In this document: positions 1-7,015 of the stretch, in pieces
How the letters are laid out: every line of letters starts with the position of its first letter
Numbering within the stretch: position 1 is the first letter of the stretch
NCBI GenBank assembly: GCA_003220855.1
Contig: QHTP01000194.1
Location: 1-7,260, forward strand
Direction of reading: 5' to 3'
Length of the DNA stretch: 7,260 nucleotides
Source of the DNA: Gemmatimonadota bacterium
Lineage (GTDB): Bacteria > Gemmatimonadota > Gemmatimonadetes > Gemmatimonadales > GWC2-71-9
Program-made: the position numbers and the translations under genes
Notes under the pieces: generated by a model
Seen by the model: only the letters and a program-made list of their open reading frames with translations
What the model was told of the DNA's origin: nothing
The model's database searches: none

Positions 1-192
1 CGCGGGCACCAGGATCGTGATGGGCGGGAGGGCATCGCTCTGCATCAGGCGCTGGAAGTCCTCGTCCTCCGCGAGCCGGGTCTGCTCCCAGATCTCCGGG
101 ATCGAGAGGACCAGCAGCAGCGCGTAGAACGAGTTGAGCGCCAGAAAGTAGACGAGGATCGCGAAGTTCGCGTCGCGGAGGAGCCCGCTCAC
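1..192 (-). CDS. Glycosyltransferase family 2, membrane-bound, N-terminal part (truncated by window edge)
   Basis: This is the first 64 codons of a gene that runs off the left edge. The GTG start lies inside the stop of the HEAT gene (shared GTGA), with no Shine-Dalgarno site, so translation probably relies on re-initiation. The visible part has a hydrophobic helix at about residues 10-33 (FAILVYFLALNSFYALLLVL), an acidic amphipathic stretch (LAEDEDFQRLMQSD), and then PPITILVPA. The last segment is the usual opening of a GT-A fold, where the first beta strand precedes the Y/H-N-E nucleotide-sugar site. Processive inner-membrane synthases of the PgaC/BcsA/NodC type begin this way. The D, DxD and QxxRW catalytic motifs would lie outside the window, so processivity and donor sugar cannot be judged. 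Its place in an operon with regulatory and scaffold genes, divergent from GH and outer-membrane barrel genes, supports a polysaccharide synthase. The family call is fairly sure; the product is unknown. Confidence 0.75.
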   Translation of the reverse strand, partial: MSGLLRDANFAILVYFLALNSFYALLLVLSIPEIWEQTRLAEDEDFQRLMQSDALPPITILVPA

Positions 193-1250
193 GCGGCGAA
201 CTCGGCGAGTGCCTGGGGCGAGAGCCCGAGCACCAGGCGTGCCATGTCGCGTGCGCTCGTGTCCGCGCCCACTTCTGCCGCGAGCAGCGCGTTGCGGCCG
301 GCGGAGCCGAAGCGCGTGAGGGCGAGCCCGCTGCGCAGCCGCACCCACCAGTCCGGGTCGCGCAGCGCCGCGTGCAACAGCGGCAGCGTGGCCGGATCGG
401 CCAGCATGCCGAGCGACCGCGCCGCCTGGGCACGCACAGGCCACTGCGCGTCGCCCGCGAGCCGGGTCAATGCCGCAATCGACTCGGGGTGCGGGAAAGC
501 GCCGAGCGCGCGTGCGACCTGGGTGCGCACCTCGGCATCCGCGTGGCCGGCGAGCGCCGTGAGTGACTCGCGCAGCGCCGGCTCCTGCAGCCGGCCGGCG
601 AACTCGGTGAGTCGCGCCAGCGCTGGGTCGTCGGTGCGGCGCAGCCGGGTGAGCAGCAGCTGGACCACCACCGTGCGAGAGCGGCGCAACATCCCGGCGT
701 AATAGGCGCTCACCGTCGGCGCGAGCTGCGGCAGCCGCTCGAGCGCCGCGGTTGCGAGCGCCGCGCTCTCCACCCGCTCGAGCGTGGCCACCGTGGCGAT
801 GTGCACGGCGGGATGCGGATCGCGCAGCAGTTTGAGCAGGCGCGCGGTGTCGCCCGGCGTGGCCGCGACGGAGAGGAAGCGCGCCGTTTCGAGCCGCTTC
901 CACCAACGGCCCGACTTGCTGTTGCTGCGCACCAGGCGCGCCCACCACTCGTGCTCGAGCGCGCCTGCCAGCCGGCGCCAGCGGTCGCCCGGCACCCGCG
1001 CCGACCAGCTCACGAGGGCGTCCACCGCGAGCGAGACCGGAAGCCGGGCGAGCTGCACCAGCACGACCCGTACGTCCGCCTCCCCTAACGCCCAGCGCTG
1101 CATCACGCCCTCGACGGCCAGCCGGCGGGGATCGTCACGTGCACGGCGGCGCAGCCGGAACCAGCGATTGAGCACGATCAAGATCAGCAGGGCGGCGAGC
1201 AGTACGCCCTGCACCAGCGCGACGACCGTCAAGAAGTGACGGGCGGTCAC
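189..1250 (-). CDS. Membrane-anchored HEAT-repeat protein
   Basis: The protein has 353 residues. The same frame stays open upstream to 1757, but that extension is Arg/Gly/Pro-rich shadow of the response-regulator gene, so I chose the GTG at 1250, which overlaps that gene's stop as GTGA. A single transmembrane helix lies at about residues 8-28 and is followed by RLRRRARDDPRR, which by the positive-inside rule places the rest in the cytoplasm. Helical HEAT/PBS-lyase-type repeats are clear at about 120-160 (LLRDPHPAVHIATVATL) and 225-317 (AGHADAEVRTQVARALGAF, AGDAQWPVRAQAARSLGML, LRDPDWWVRLRSGLALTRFG). The middle is helical with weaker repeats. HEAT arrays bind other proteins and have no catalytic role. 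Sitting between a phosphorelay protein and a glycosyltransferase, it may scaffold or regulate the synthase (inference). There is no Shine-Dalgarno site before the GTG, so translational coupling is likely. The repeat call is firm, the role is not. Confidence 0.85.
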   Translation of the reverse strand: MTARHFLTVVALVQGVLLAALLILIVLNRWFRLRRRARDDPRRLAVEGVMQRWALGEADVRVVLVQLARLPVSLAVDALVSWSARVPGDRWRRLAGALEHEWWARLVRSNSKSGRWWKRLETARFLSVAATPGDTARLLKLLRDPHPAVHIATVATLERVESAALATAALERLPQLAPTVSAYYAGMLRRSRTVVVQLLLTRLRRTDDPALARLTEFAGRLQEPALRESLTALAGHADAEVRTQVARALGAFPHPESIAALTRLAGDAQWPVRAQAARSLGMLADPATLPLLHAALRDPDWWVRLRSGLALTRFGSAGRNALLAAEVGADTSARDMARLVLGLSPQALAEFAA

Positions 1251-2086
1251 CGGCCGACCCAACGGCGGATTTTCTCGAGGGCCACGCGCAGGCTGATCGG
1301 CTTCACCAGGTAATCGAGCGCCCCCGCTTCGAGCCCGCGCAACTGCTCCGACTCGTCGCCGTGCACCGTGGTGAACACCACGCGGTACTGCCCCGGACGC
1401 TCCCGCGTGAGTGTATCGAGGATGGAGTAACCGTCGAGCGCCGGGAGGTCGACATCGAGCAGCAACAGCGGGTGCTCGTCGCCCGGGTCCAGGGCGAGCA
1501 GGGCGTCCAGCGCGTCTCGCCCGTTGCGGAAGGTCACGAATCGGTAGCCGCGAGCGCGCAGGCCGTACTCGAGCAGCCCCGCCAACGCCGGGTCGTCCTC
1601 CACCACGATCACCTCGGGAGCGTCCGCCCCCGCGCCGGTCGGCGCTGAGGCGGGCGGTGCCGGACGGGGCGGAGGCGGCTGCACTCGTCCGGCGGAGCGC
1701 TCCCCCGCGGGGGGAGGCTCGAGCTGCAGCGCGTCGGCGAGCTGCACCACGAACCACTGCGCCACCGAGCCGCGGTCCAGGTCCGCGTCATTGGGGCGGG
1801 CCACCCAGTCTTTGGCGGTCTCCTCCATCCCGGCCGCGAGACGGGACGCCTGCCAGAAGCCGTACGACCCCGCAGACCCGCGGATCTTGTGCGTCTCCCG
1901 GCGCAGTCGATCCAGCGCATCGGCATCGTCGGCCGCCACCAACAGGCGGTCCGCCAACTCGGCCAGCACCTGTAGCTGCTCGGCGGCGCTCTCCAGGTAC
2001 TCGGCCAGGAGCCCCGGTGGCAGCTCGGCGGGCGTGGGGTCCACCGACATGGTGACAAGATTGGAAAGGCGGAGCGCGAATGCCAT
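1247..2086 (-). CDS. Hpt-REC phosphorelay protein (response regulator without output domain)
   Basis: The protein has 279 residues counted from the ATG at 2086. An ATG at 2050 (MSVDPTPAELPPGLL, 267 residues) is an equally good start, as neither has a Shine-Dalgarno site. An N-terminal Hpt helical domain covers about 25-122, with the phosphorylatable His66 in ETHKIRGSAGSYGF. A Pro-rich linker (about 124-156) leads to a REC domain (about 158-278). REC landmarks are the acidic pair in VIVVEDD, phospho-acceptor Asp211 in LLLLDVDLPALDGY, Thr240 in VVFTTVHGD and Lys262 in YLVKPIS. All key residues are present, so both domains should be active. No DNA-binding, GGDEF or other output domain follows. 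It probably passes phosphate between histidine kinases and a partner, or acts through protein contact. It heads the operon with the HEAT and glycosyltransferase genes, so it may gate polysaccharide synthesis (inference). Domain calls are firm; the cognate kinase is not in the window. Confidence 0.9.
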   Translation of the reverse strand: MAFALRLSNLVTMSVDPTPAELPPGLLAEYLESAAEQLQVLAELADRLLVAADDADALDRLRRETHKIRGSAGSYGFWQASRLAAGMEETAKDWVARPNDADLDRGSVAQWFVVQLADALQLEPPPAGERSAGRVQPPPPRPAPPASAPTGAGADAPEVIVVEDDPALAGLLEYGLRARGYRFVTFRNGRDALDALLALDPGDEHPLLLLDVDLPALDGYSILDTLTRERPGQYRVVFTTVHGDESEQLRGLEAGALDYLVKPISLRVALEKIRRWVGR

Positions 2087-2122
2087 AGCGCCGCACCACT
2101 TTCATTATGTTGTCCGACCGTC
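2087..2122. promoter_or_regulatory. Divergent intergenic region with possible promoters
   Basis: Only 36 bases separate the two divergent starts, or 72 if the response regulator begins at 2050. The stretch holds the most AT-rich patch of the neighbourhood (about 2099-2112). On the minus strand it reads CATAAT (2104-2109), one base from the -10 consensus. I see no convincing -35 at 16-18 bases spacing. A start site near 2097 would give an 11-base leader to the ATG at 2086 or about 47 bases to the ATG at 2050, which mildly favours the shorter protein. No clear plus-strand hexamer pair is visible. The two transcripts must share this small region, so co-regulation is likely. Confidence 0.3.
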
Positions 2123-4577
2123 ATGCTCGTCCTGCTCGTGGCCCTGCCGGCGCAGCACCCCACGGTCGCGGTCTGTGCCCAAGCCGCCTCCGCGGCGGTC
2201 GACAGCGCGTGGCGCGCCTATCGCAACGGGGCGCTCGAGCCCGCAGCAGCCCAGTTCGCCGCCGCCCAAGCCCTGTGTCCGAGCGCAGCCGATCCCGCCA
2301 TCGGCGCCGGGTTCGTGCTGTTGCGCCAGGGGCACGCGGCGGAGGCGGAGCGACTGTTCCAGCGTGCGGTCGCGGCGGACTCGACGGCCGCGGACGGCTG
2401 GTACGGCCTGGGCGTGGCCCGGGGGCGGCTGGGCCGGCGGCCCGAGGCGGTGCTCGCGCTGCGCCGGGCGGTCGCGCTGGCGCCGGATTACGCCGACGCG
2501 GTCGATCAGCTGCTCGCGTGGGGCGTGGACTCGGGGCTCGCGTCTCCGCCGGTGCCGCCGGGCCTGGAGCCTCGGGTCCCGGCGCGCACGCAGGGGGAGC
2601 ACTTCGAGGTGCGGACCGCGAAAGGCTGGGAGCCGTTTTATGTGAAGGGCGTCAATCTCGGGGCCGCGCTGCCGGGGAAGTTCCCGTCCCAGTTCCCCGC
2701 CGACGACTCCACGTATGCACGCTGGGTCGAGCTGATCGCCCTCGCCAACGCGAACACGGTACGGCTCTACACGATTCTCCCGCCGGCATTCTATCGCGCG
2801 GTGCGGCGCTGGAACGAAGCGCACCCCGACCGCGCCCTCTGGCTGGTGCACGGGGTGTGGGCCGAGCTGCCCCCGGGCGGCAATTACGACGCCCCCGGTT
2901 GGAAGGCCGACTTCCGCCGCGAGATGCGGCGGGCGGTGGACGTGGTCCACGGTCGCGCGCTGGTCGCCGCCCAAGCGGGGCACGCGTGGGGGCGCTACGA
3001 CGCCGACGTCTCCGAGTACGTGCTGGCGTTCGTGCTGGGGCGGGAGTGGGAGCCGTTCTCGATCCGCGCGTACAACCGGAGGCCGCACGGGCGTCGCAGC
3101 TACCGTGGGCGGTTTCTCGCCGTGGATCGCGGCACGCCGGCCGATGTGTGGCTGGCGGAGCAATGTGACGAGCTGCTGCGGTATGAATGGGATGTCTACC
3201 ACGCGCAGCGGCCGATCGCCTATACCAACTGGCCGCCGCTCGACCCGTTGCACCATGCTACAGAGTCGAGCCGCGCAGAGGAACAGGCCCTGCGCCGCCG
3301 CTACGGCTTTCCGCCCAACCCGCGGCTCAAGGAGTACGACAACGACGTGGATGCGCTGGACGCTATGCTGGTACGGCCGACCGCGGCGGACGTGGCCGGC
3401 TATTTCGCGGCGTATCACGCCTACCCGTACTATCCCGACTTCATCGCTCTCGATGTGGGATACGGGGCGGCCCGCTCCACCGCGGGGCCGTCGCACTACT
3501 TTGGCTACCTGCTGGAGCTGCGGCGTCTTCATGCGGGACGACCGTTGCTCATCGCCGAGTACGGCGTGCCGTCGTCGCGCGGCGTTTCGCATCTCCAGCC
3601 CGAGGGAATGCATCGCGGCGGCCACGACGAGGAGGAAATGGCGGCCATCGACGTTCGCCTAACGCGGGAGATCCGGGAAGCGGGCCTGGCAGGGGGCATC
3701 GTGTTCGCGTGGCTCGACGAGTGGTTCAAGCACACGTGGGTGACGATCGACCTGGAGCTGCCCGCCGAGCGGACCCGTCTGTGGCACAACGTAATGGACG
3801 CGGAGCAGAATTACGGCCTCCTGGGCGAATATGCGGGAGCCGCCGACGCGACGCCCCAGCCAGGCGGCGACGCGGCCCGGTGGCGCGGGTTGCCCCTGGT
3901 CGAGCGCAGCGGCGCCATGTATCGACACCCACGCAGGTGCGGGCGGCGAACGAGTCTTGCCGCGAGTGTCGCGCGCGAGCGATGTGGGTTTCGAGTTCGC
4001 GCTCGTCCTGAACGACACGACCGACGCGCAGCTCCTGGTGGCGCCGGCGTACAACCCGTACCTGATCCCGCGGCCCGGGGCGGGGCCGACGGCGCTCGAC
4101 CCGTTCTATCACTGGGGGGCGACGCTCGAGCGCGCGGCCACGCACGGTGCGTGGGATTCGCTGTTCGTGACGACCAATCGCTGGCGCATCGGGCGCGACG
4201 GGCGGACCTTCCCGGCGCGCGGCGTGAACCGCGGGCGCCTGCGCTACGGGCGGGCGGACGCGTCGAGTCTGGCGGACTGGTACGTGGATCGCGAGGCGGG
4301 GCTCATCGCGGTGCGGCTCCCCTGGGGATTGCTGAACGTGACAGATCCCTCGTCGCGTCGCGTGCTGCGGCGTATCGTGCCACCGGACCGCTTCGAGACC
4401 ACGGTGAGCGCGGGATTCCGCTTCGCGGTGGCGGCCGTGGCTCGCGACGACGGTGCGCTGCGCGCCTGGCTGCCCGCGGGCGGGACGTACGCCTGGCCGC
4501 CGTGGGAGGAGCCGGAGTGGCACGAGCGTCTGAAGCCGGTGTACGCGGCGCTGCGGGACGTGTGGGGGAGCTGGTGA
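2123..4577 (+). CDS. Secreted TPR plus clan GH-A-like glycoside hydrolase, interrupted by a frameshift near 3917-3922
   Basis: The intact product would be about 817 residues. A short hydrophobic start (MLVLLVALPA) fits a minimal signal peptide ending near Cys-Ala-Gln-Ala. Two or three TPR-like helical hairpins follow at about 25-135, then a TIM-barrel-like domain opening with FYVKGVNLGAALPGKFP (172-188). Likely catalytic acids, by analogy with clan GH-A, are Glu308 in VLGREWEP (acid/base) and Glu479 in LLIAEYGVPSSRG (nucleophile); FAWLDEWFKHTW (528-539) resembles the last barrel strand. Frame 2 holds to Met599 (3917), then coding signal moves to frame 3 from about 3921. That frame carries a beta-rich C-terminal domain (VGFEFALVLNDTTDAQLLV, SLADWYVDREAG, VRLPWGLLNVTDPSS) and stops at 4577. 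A single extra base would explain the shift; a sequencing error or a recent mutation are both possible. The gene overlaps the barrel gene by GTGA. It probably trims or modifies the exported glycan (inference). Fold call is fair; the exact GH family is not recognised. Confidence 0.7.
3917..3922 (+). other. Probable frameshift site in the glycoside hydrolase gene
   Basis: Up to the ATG codon at 3917 the third positions of frame 2 are all G or C (TGG CGC GGG TTG CCC CTG and onward). From 3920 frame 2 codons become TAT, CGA, CCA, CGA, AGT, CTT, while the frame starting at 3921 reads ATC GAC ACC CAC with GC-rich third positions. Removing one base here would give SGAM-IDTHAGAGGERVLP and restore a continuous protein to 4577. 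The position is good to roughly ten codons. No slippery heptamer or homopolymer lies at this spot; the nearest run is CCCC at 3893-3896. Confidence 0.65.
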
Positions 4578-6070
4578 GGGCGGGGAGGGGGGGCAGCGTG
4601 CTGCTCGTGCTCGTCGCCACCGCCGCGTTTCTCGTCCGCCCGCTCGCGGCGCAGCTGCCCGACGCCGAGGCGGCGTTTCAGCGGGGCGATTATCGCGCGG
4701 CGCGCGCGGCCTACGAGCGGGTGCTCGTGGCCGACTCGACTAGCGTGCGGTCGCTGTACCAGCTGGCGATCCTGGACAGCTGGGACGGCAAGCTCGCTCG
4801 CTCGCTCGAGCGCTTCGGCCGGCTGCGCCGCCTCGCGCCGCGGGACGGCGACATCATGGTGGCGCAGGCCCGGGTGCTCGCGTGGGCCGATCGCACGGCG
4901 GCGGCAGGCGCGCTGTACGACTCCGTGCTGGCGCGCACGCCCGACCGCACCGATGCGCTGGCGGGCCGGGCGCGCACGGTGGCGTGGAGCGGCGACCTGG
5001 ACCGGGCGGAGGGGCTGTGGCGCGAGGCACTGGCCCGGCACCCAGACGAGCCCGAGCTGCTGATCGGCCTCGCCCAGACGCTCTATTGGAAGGGACAGCC
5101 GGCGCTCGCGGAAGGCTACGCGGCGCGGGCCCGGGCGCTCGCGCCGCAGGATCGCACGGTGCTCGAGCTCGAGCGGGAGCTCCGGGCGGCCGTCCGGCCG
5201 AGTGTGCGGACGACGGTCGACGGCGCGGGGGATTCCGACGGCAACACGTTCGTGGCGCAGGAAGCCTACTACGAAGCCTCGCTCAGCACGGCGGTGCGGG
5301 GCACGCTGCGTGCGGGTTGGCGACGCGCGTCGTTGAACGCGACGGCCGGCTCAAGTCTCGGCGTTGGGGGTCAGTTCTCCGTGCCGCTCGGTGCGAAGGC
5401 GGGAGTGCAGGCAGGGCTGGGCGTGCGGCGACTCGAGCCGGACGGGGGCGGCGGGACCACGCCATTGACGGCGGCGCTGGGACTGCGGCTCCGGCCGGGC
5501 CGCGACGTAGCGGGCGGCATCGGTTACAGTCGGGCGCCCTTCGACGAGACCGCCACGCTGATCGCAAGCGGACTCGTGGTGAACGCGCTGGACGGGAGCG
5601 TGGACGTCGCTCCCTCGTCCCACTGGTCGCTCTCAGGCGGCGGCGGCGGTGCCTGGCTGTCGGACGGCAACCGGCGCTATTCGGCCGTCGCCGCCGTGCT
5701 GGCCCGGGCACTGCCGGGCGTCCAGGTCGGTCCGTTCGCGCGTGTCATGGGCTACCGGCAGCGTGGCAGCGGCTACTTTTCGCCGAACCGCTTCTCGGTG
5801 CTCGAAGGGCGTGTGACTGCCGATTGGCGCCGGACGCGCTGGGGTGTGCGCGCGGATGGCGGGGTCGGCTCACAGCAGGTGTTCCAGGGGGCGGCCCATC
5901 AGCTGGAGTGGCACATGAGCCTGACGCTCACGCGGGGGTGGGGCGCGAGCAACGAGATCGTGCTGGTAGGGCTGGTCACGAACAGCGCCGCGGCCGCGGC
6001 GATTGGCAAGACCTCGACCGCGGGGTTCAGCTATCGCACGCTGGGGTTGCGGTTCCAGCAGGGGCTGTAG
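4574..6070 (+). CDS. TPR plus outer-membrane beta-barrel protein (YaiO/PgaA-like layout)
   Basis: The protein has 498 residues from the GTG at 4574, which overlaps the GH stop as GTGA. This start gives the signal peptide a charged n-region (VRAGRGGS), a core LLVLVATAAFLV and probable cleavage after LAAQ (about 27). About five TPR units fill 29-200 (AAFQRGDYRAARAAYERVL, AQTLYWKGQPALAEGYAARA and similar). From about 205 to 498 the chain alternates short polar and aromatic strands with Gly-rich turns, opening with SVRTTVDGAGDSDGN and ending YRTLGLRFQQGL. That pattern is typical of an outer-membrane barrel. Periplasmic TPR plus barrel is the layout of PgaA, BcsC and YaiO-family proteins, in which the TPR part guides polysaccharide to the pore. 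With the divergent glycosyltransferase it is the likely exporter (inference). The frame also runs on upstream by chance into the GH gene. Architecture is firm; substrate is unknown. Confidence 0.85.
   Translation: MRAGRGGSVLLVLVATAAFLVRPLAAQLPDAEAAFQRGDYRAARAAYERVLVADSTSVRSLYQLAILDSWDGKLARSLERFGRLRRLAPRDGDIMVAQARVLAWADRTAAAGALYDSVLARTPDRTDALAGRARTVAWSGDLDRAEGLWREALARHPDEPELLIGLAQTLYWKGQPALAEGYAARARALAPQDRTVLELERELRAAVRPSVRTTVDGAGDSDGNTFVAQEAYYEASLSTAVRGTLRAGWRRASLNATAGSSLGVGGQFSVPLGAKAGVQAGLGVRRLEPDGGGGTTPLTAALGLRLRPGRDVAGGIGYSRAPFDETATLIASGLVVNALDGSVDVAPSSHWSLSGGGGGAWLSDGNRRYSAVAAVLARALPGVQVGPFARVMGYRQRGSGYFSPNRFSVLEGRVTADWRRTRWGVRADGGVGSQQVFQGAAHQLEWHMSLTLTRGWGASNEIVLVGLVTNSAAAAAIGKTSTAGFSYRTLGLRFQQGL
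4582..4588 (+). promoter_or_regulatory. Strong Shine-Dalgarno-like site before an internal GTG (4598)
   Basis: GGGGAGG lies 9 bases before an in-frame GTG at 4598, a better ribosome site than the GGGGGAG at 4564-4570, which is only 3 bases from the GTG at 4574. The 4598 start would give a signal peptide without positive charges (VLLVLVATAAFLV), so I kept 4574. Both starts may be used, or this site may pull in ribosomes for the coupled start. Confidence 0.35.
4793..4808 (+). repeat. Short tandem repeat, four CTCG units
   Basis: Four perfect copies of CTCG lie within the TPR part of the barrel gene, encoding part of KLARSLER. The unit is not a multiple of three, so gain or loss of one copy would shift the frame. 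Four copies may simply reflect codon bias (CTC and GCT/CGC use), so function is not implied. Confidence 0.5.
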
Positions 6071-6079
6071 GCTAGGCTC

Positions 6080-7015
6080 TCAGCGGGCAGGAGTCAGGAC
6101 AATGTTGCGATAGTCCACCGGCCCGTGATCTCCCTGTAAGAAGATCGGCCCCGGCGCGCCTTCATTGCTGTCGAGCGCCCCACCCGTCGGCCCCGGGATG
6201 TTCTGCTCACAAATAATCCGGTGCCCGTTCAGCACCACCGTCAGCAGGCGCCCCACCAGCGTGATGTCGTACGTCTGCCACTCGCCGGGCTTCTTCCCGA
6301 CTGACTCGGTCGGCGCGATGAACCCGTAGATCGAGCCGAGCGCCTCGGAGGGCGTCGTGCCGACATCGGGATCTTCGATCTGCACCTCGTGACGACCGCG
6401 CAGGTAAATTCCGCTGTTGCCGAGCGCGGGATAACGGAACTCGACGTGCAGCTTGAAATCGACGACCGTCCGATCGGTCACGAGATTGGCGCCGCCCTTC
6501 TGATTCGACAGCACGCCGTCGACCACCTTCCACTGATTCTCGCCTCCCCCCGCCGGATGCCATCCCGTCAGATCGCGCCCGTTGAACAGCCGCACCGGCA
6601 TGCCCCACCGCGGCGGAGCGTTGCGATGTAGGGAAGGCGCGCGCACGCCGGTCATCGGCAGCCGCGTCCCGTCGGGCATCGTCACCGCACCCGACAGCGT
6701 CTCGCCGGCCAGCACCGCCTCGAGCCGTAAATCGTCACTGCCTTGTTCCCACTGCGACGGAATCGCGAATCGCAACGTGTCCTTCGCATAAGCGAGCTTG
6801 GAAATCGGCCGCGCGCTGCCCACCACCGCGACGAAGCGCCCGACGAGCACGTGATCGCCCGAGACCTGCACCTCGAGCCACGAGGGCAACTTGCGGCCGT
6901 CGCTCGCCGTGAGCGTCAAATCCCAGCGGCCGACCACGGGCGGCCGATACGGTTCCTGTCCGACGAGCGGCGTGACGGCGAGAGCTGTGGCGACAATCGA
7001 GAACGCGGTGCGCAT
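6080..7015 (-). CDS. Secreted DUF1080 (3-keto-disaccharide hydrolase-like) protein
   Basis: The protein has 311 residues. The frame is open upstream to 7249, but that part is shadow of the neighbouring propeller gene. The ATG at 7015 opens a clean signal peptide (MRTAFSIVATALAVTPLVGQ) cleaved near 19-20. Residues about 27-125 form a beta-rich N-terminal domain (VVGRWDLTLTASDGRKLPSW, VLVGRFVAVVGSARPISKL, LSGAVTMPDGTRL). Residues about 140-308 are a DUF1080 domain, with LFNGRDLTGW, NQWKVVDGVLSN, LHVEFRYPALGNSGIYLRGR, VQIEDP, GEWQTYDITLVG and a final strand VDYRNIVLTP. The fold is a concanavalin-like beta sandwich. Some family members hydrolyse 3-keto-glucosides, and others are uncharacterised glycan-binding or hydrolytic proteins. 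It faces the barrel gene with only 9 bases between stops, so it is a separate transcript. No Shine-Dalgarno site is seen. A sugar-related periplasmic role is likely; the substrate is unknown. Confidence 0.88.
   Translation of the reverse strand: MRTAFSIVATALAVTPLVGQEPYRPPVVGRWDLTLTASDGRKLPSWLEVQVSGDHVLVGRFVAVVGSARPISKLAYAKDTLRFAIPSQWEQGSDDLRLEAVLAGETLSGAVTMPDGTRLPMTGVRAPSLHRNAPPRWGMPVRLFNGRDLTGWHPAGGGENQWKVVDGVLSNQKGGANLVTDRTVVDFKLHVEFRYPALGNSGIYLRGRHEVQIEDPDVGTTPSEALGSIYGFIAPTESVGKKPGEWQTYDITLVGRLLTVVLNGHRIICEQNIPGPTGGALDSNEGAPGPIFLQGDHGPVDYRNIVLTPAR

Noticed and set aside
244..702. Plus-strand open frame opposite the HEAT gene
   Set aside because: Ser/Arg/Ala-rich antisense shadow of conserved HEAT repeats.
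1251..1757. N-terminal extension of the HEAT-repeat gene
   Set aside because: It overlaps the REC and linker coding region on the same strand, is Arg/Gly/Pro-rich, and the GTG at 1250 gives a clear membrane anchor.
2105..3625. Long minus-strand open frame opposite the hydrolase gene
   Set aside because: Its Arg/His/Pro/Val-rich text without domains is what antisense of GC-rich coding DNA gives, and the plus strand has clear motifs.
3890..3925. Programmed ribosomal frameshifting as the cause of the frame change
   Set aside because: No slippery heptamer or obvious stimulatory structure at the junction; mutation or sequencing error is simpler.
2123..6070. A single 1315-residue TPR-hydrolase-TPR-barrel fusion protein
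   Set aside because: Between about 3923 and 4573 this frame has poor third-position GC and Arg/Gly-rich text, while another frame carries a sensible protein. A signal peptide and GTGA junction also sit at 4574.
6071..6079. Bidirectional terminator between convergent genes
   Set aside because: Only 9 bases separate the stops and I see no strong inverted repeat with a T-run nearby.
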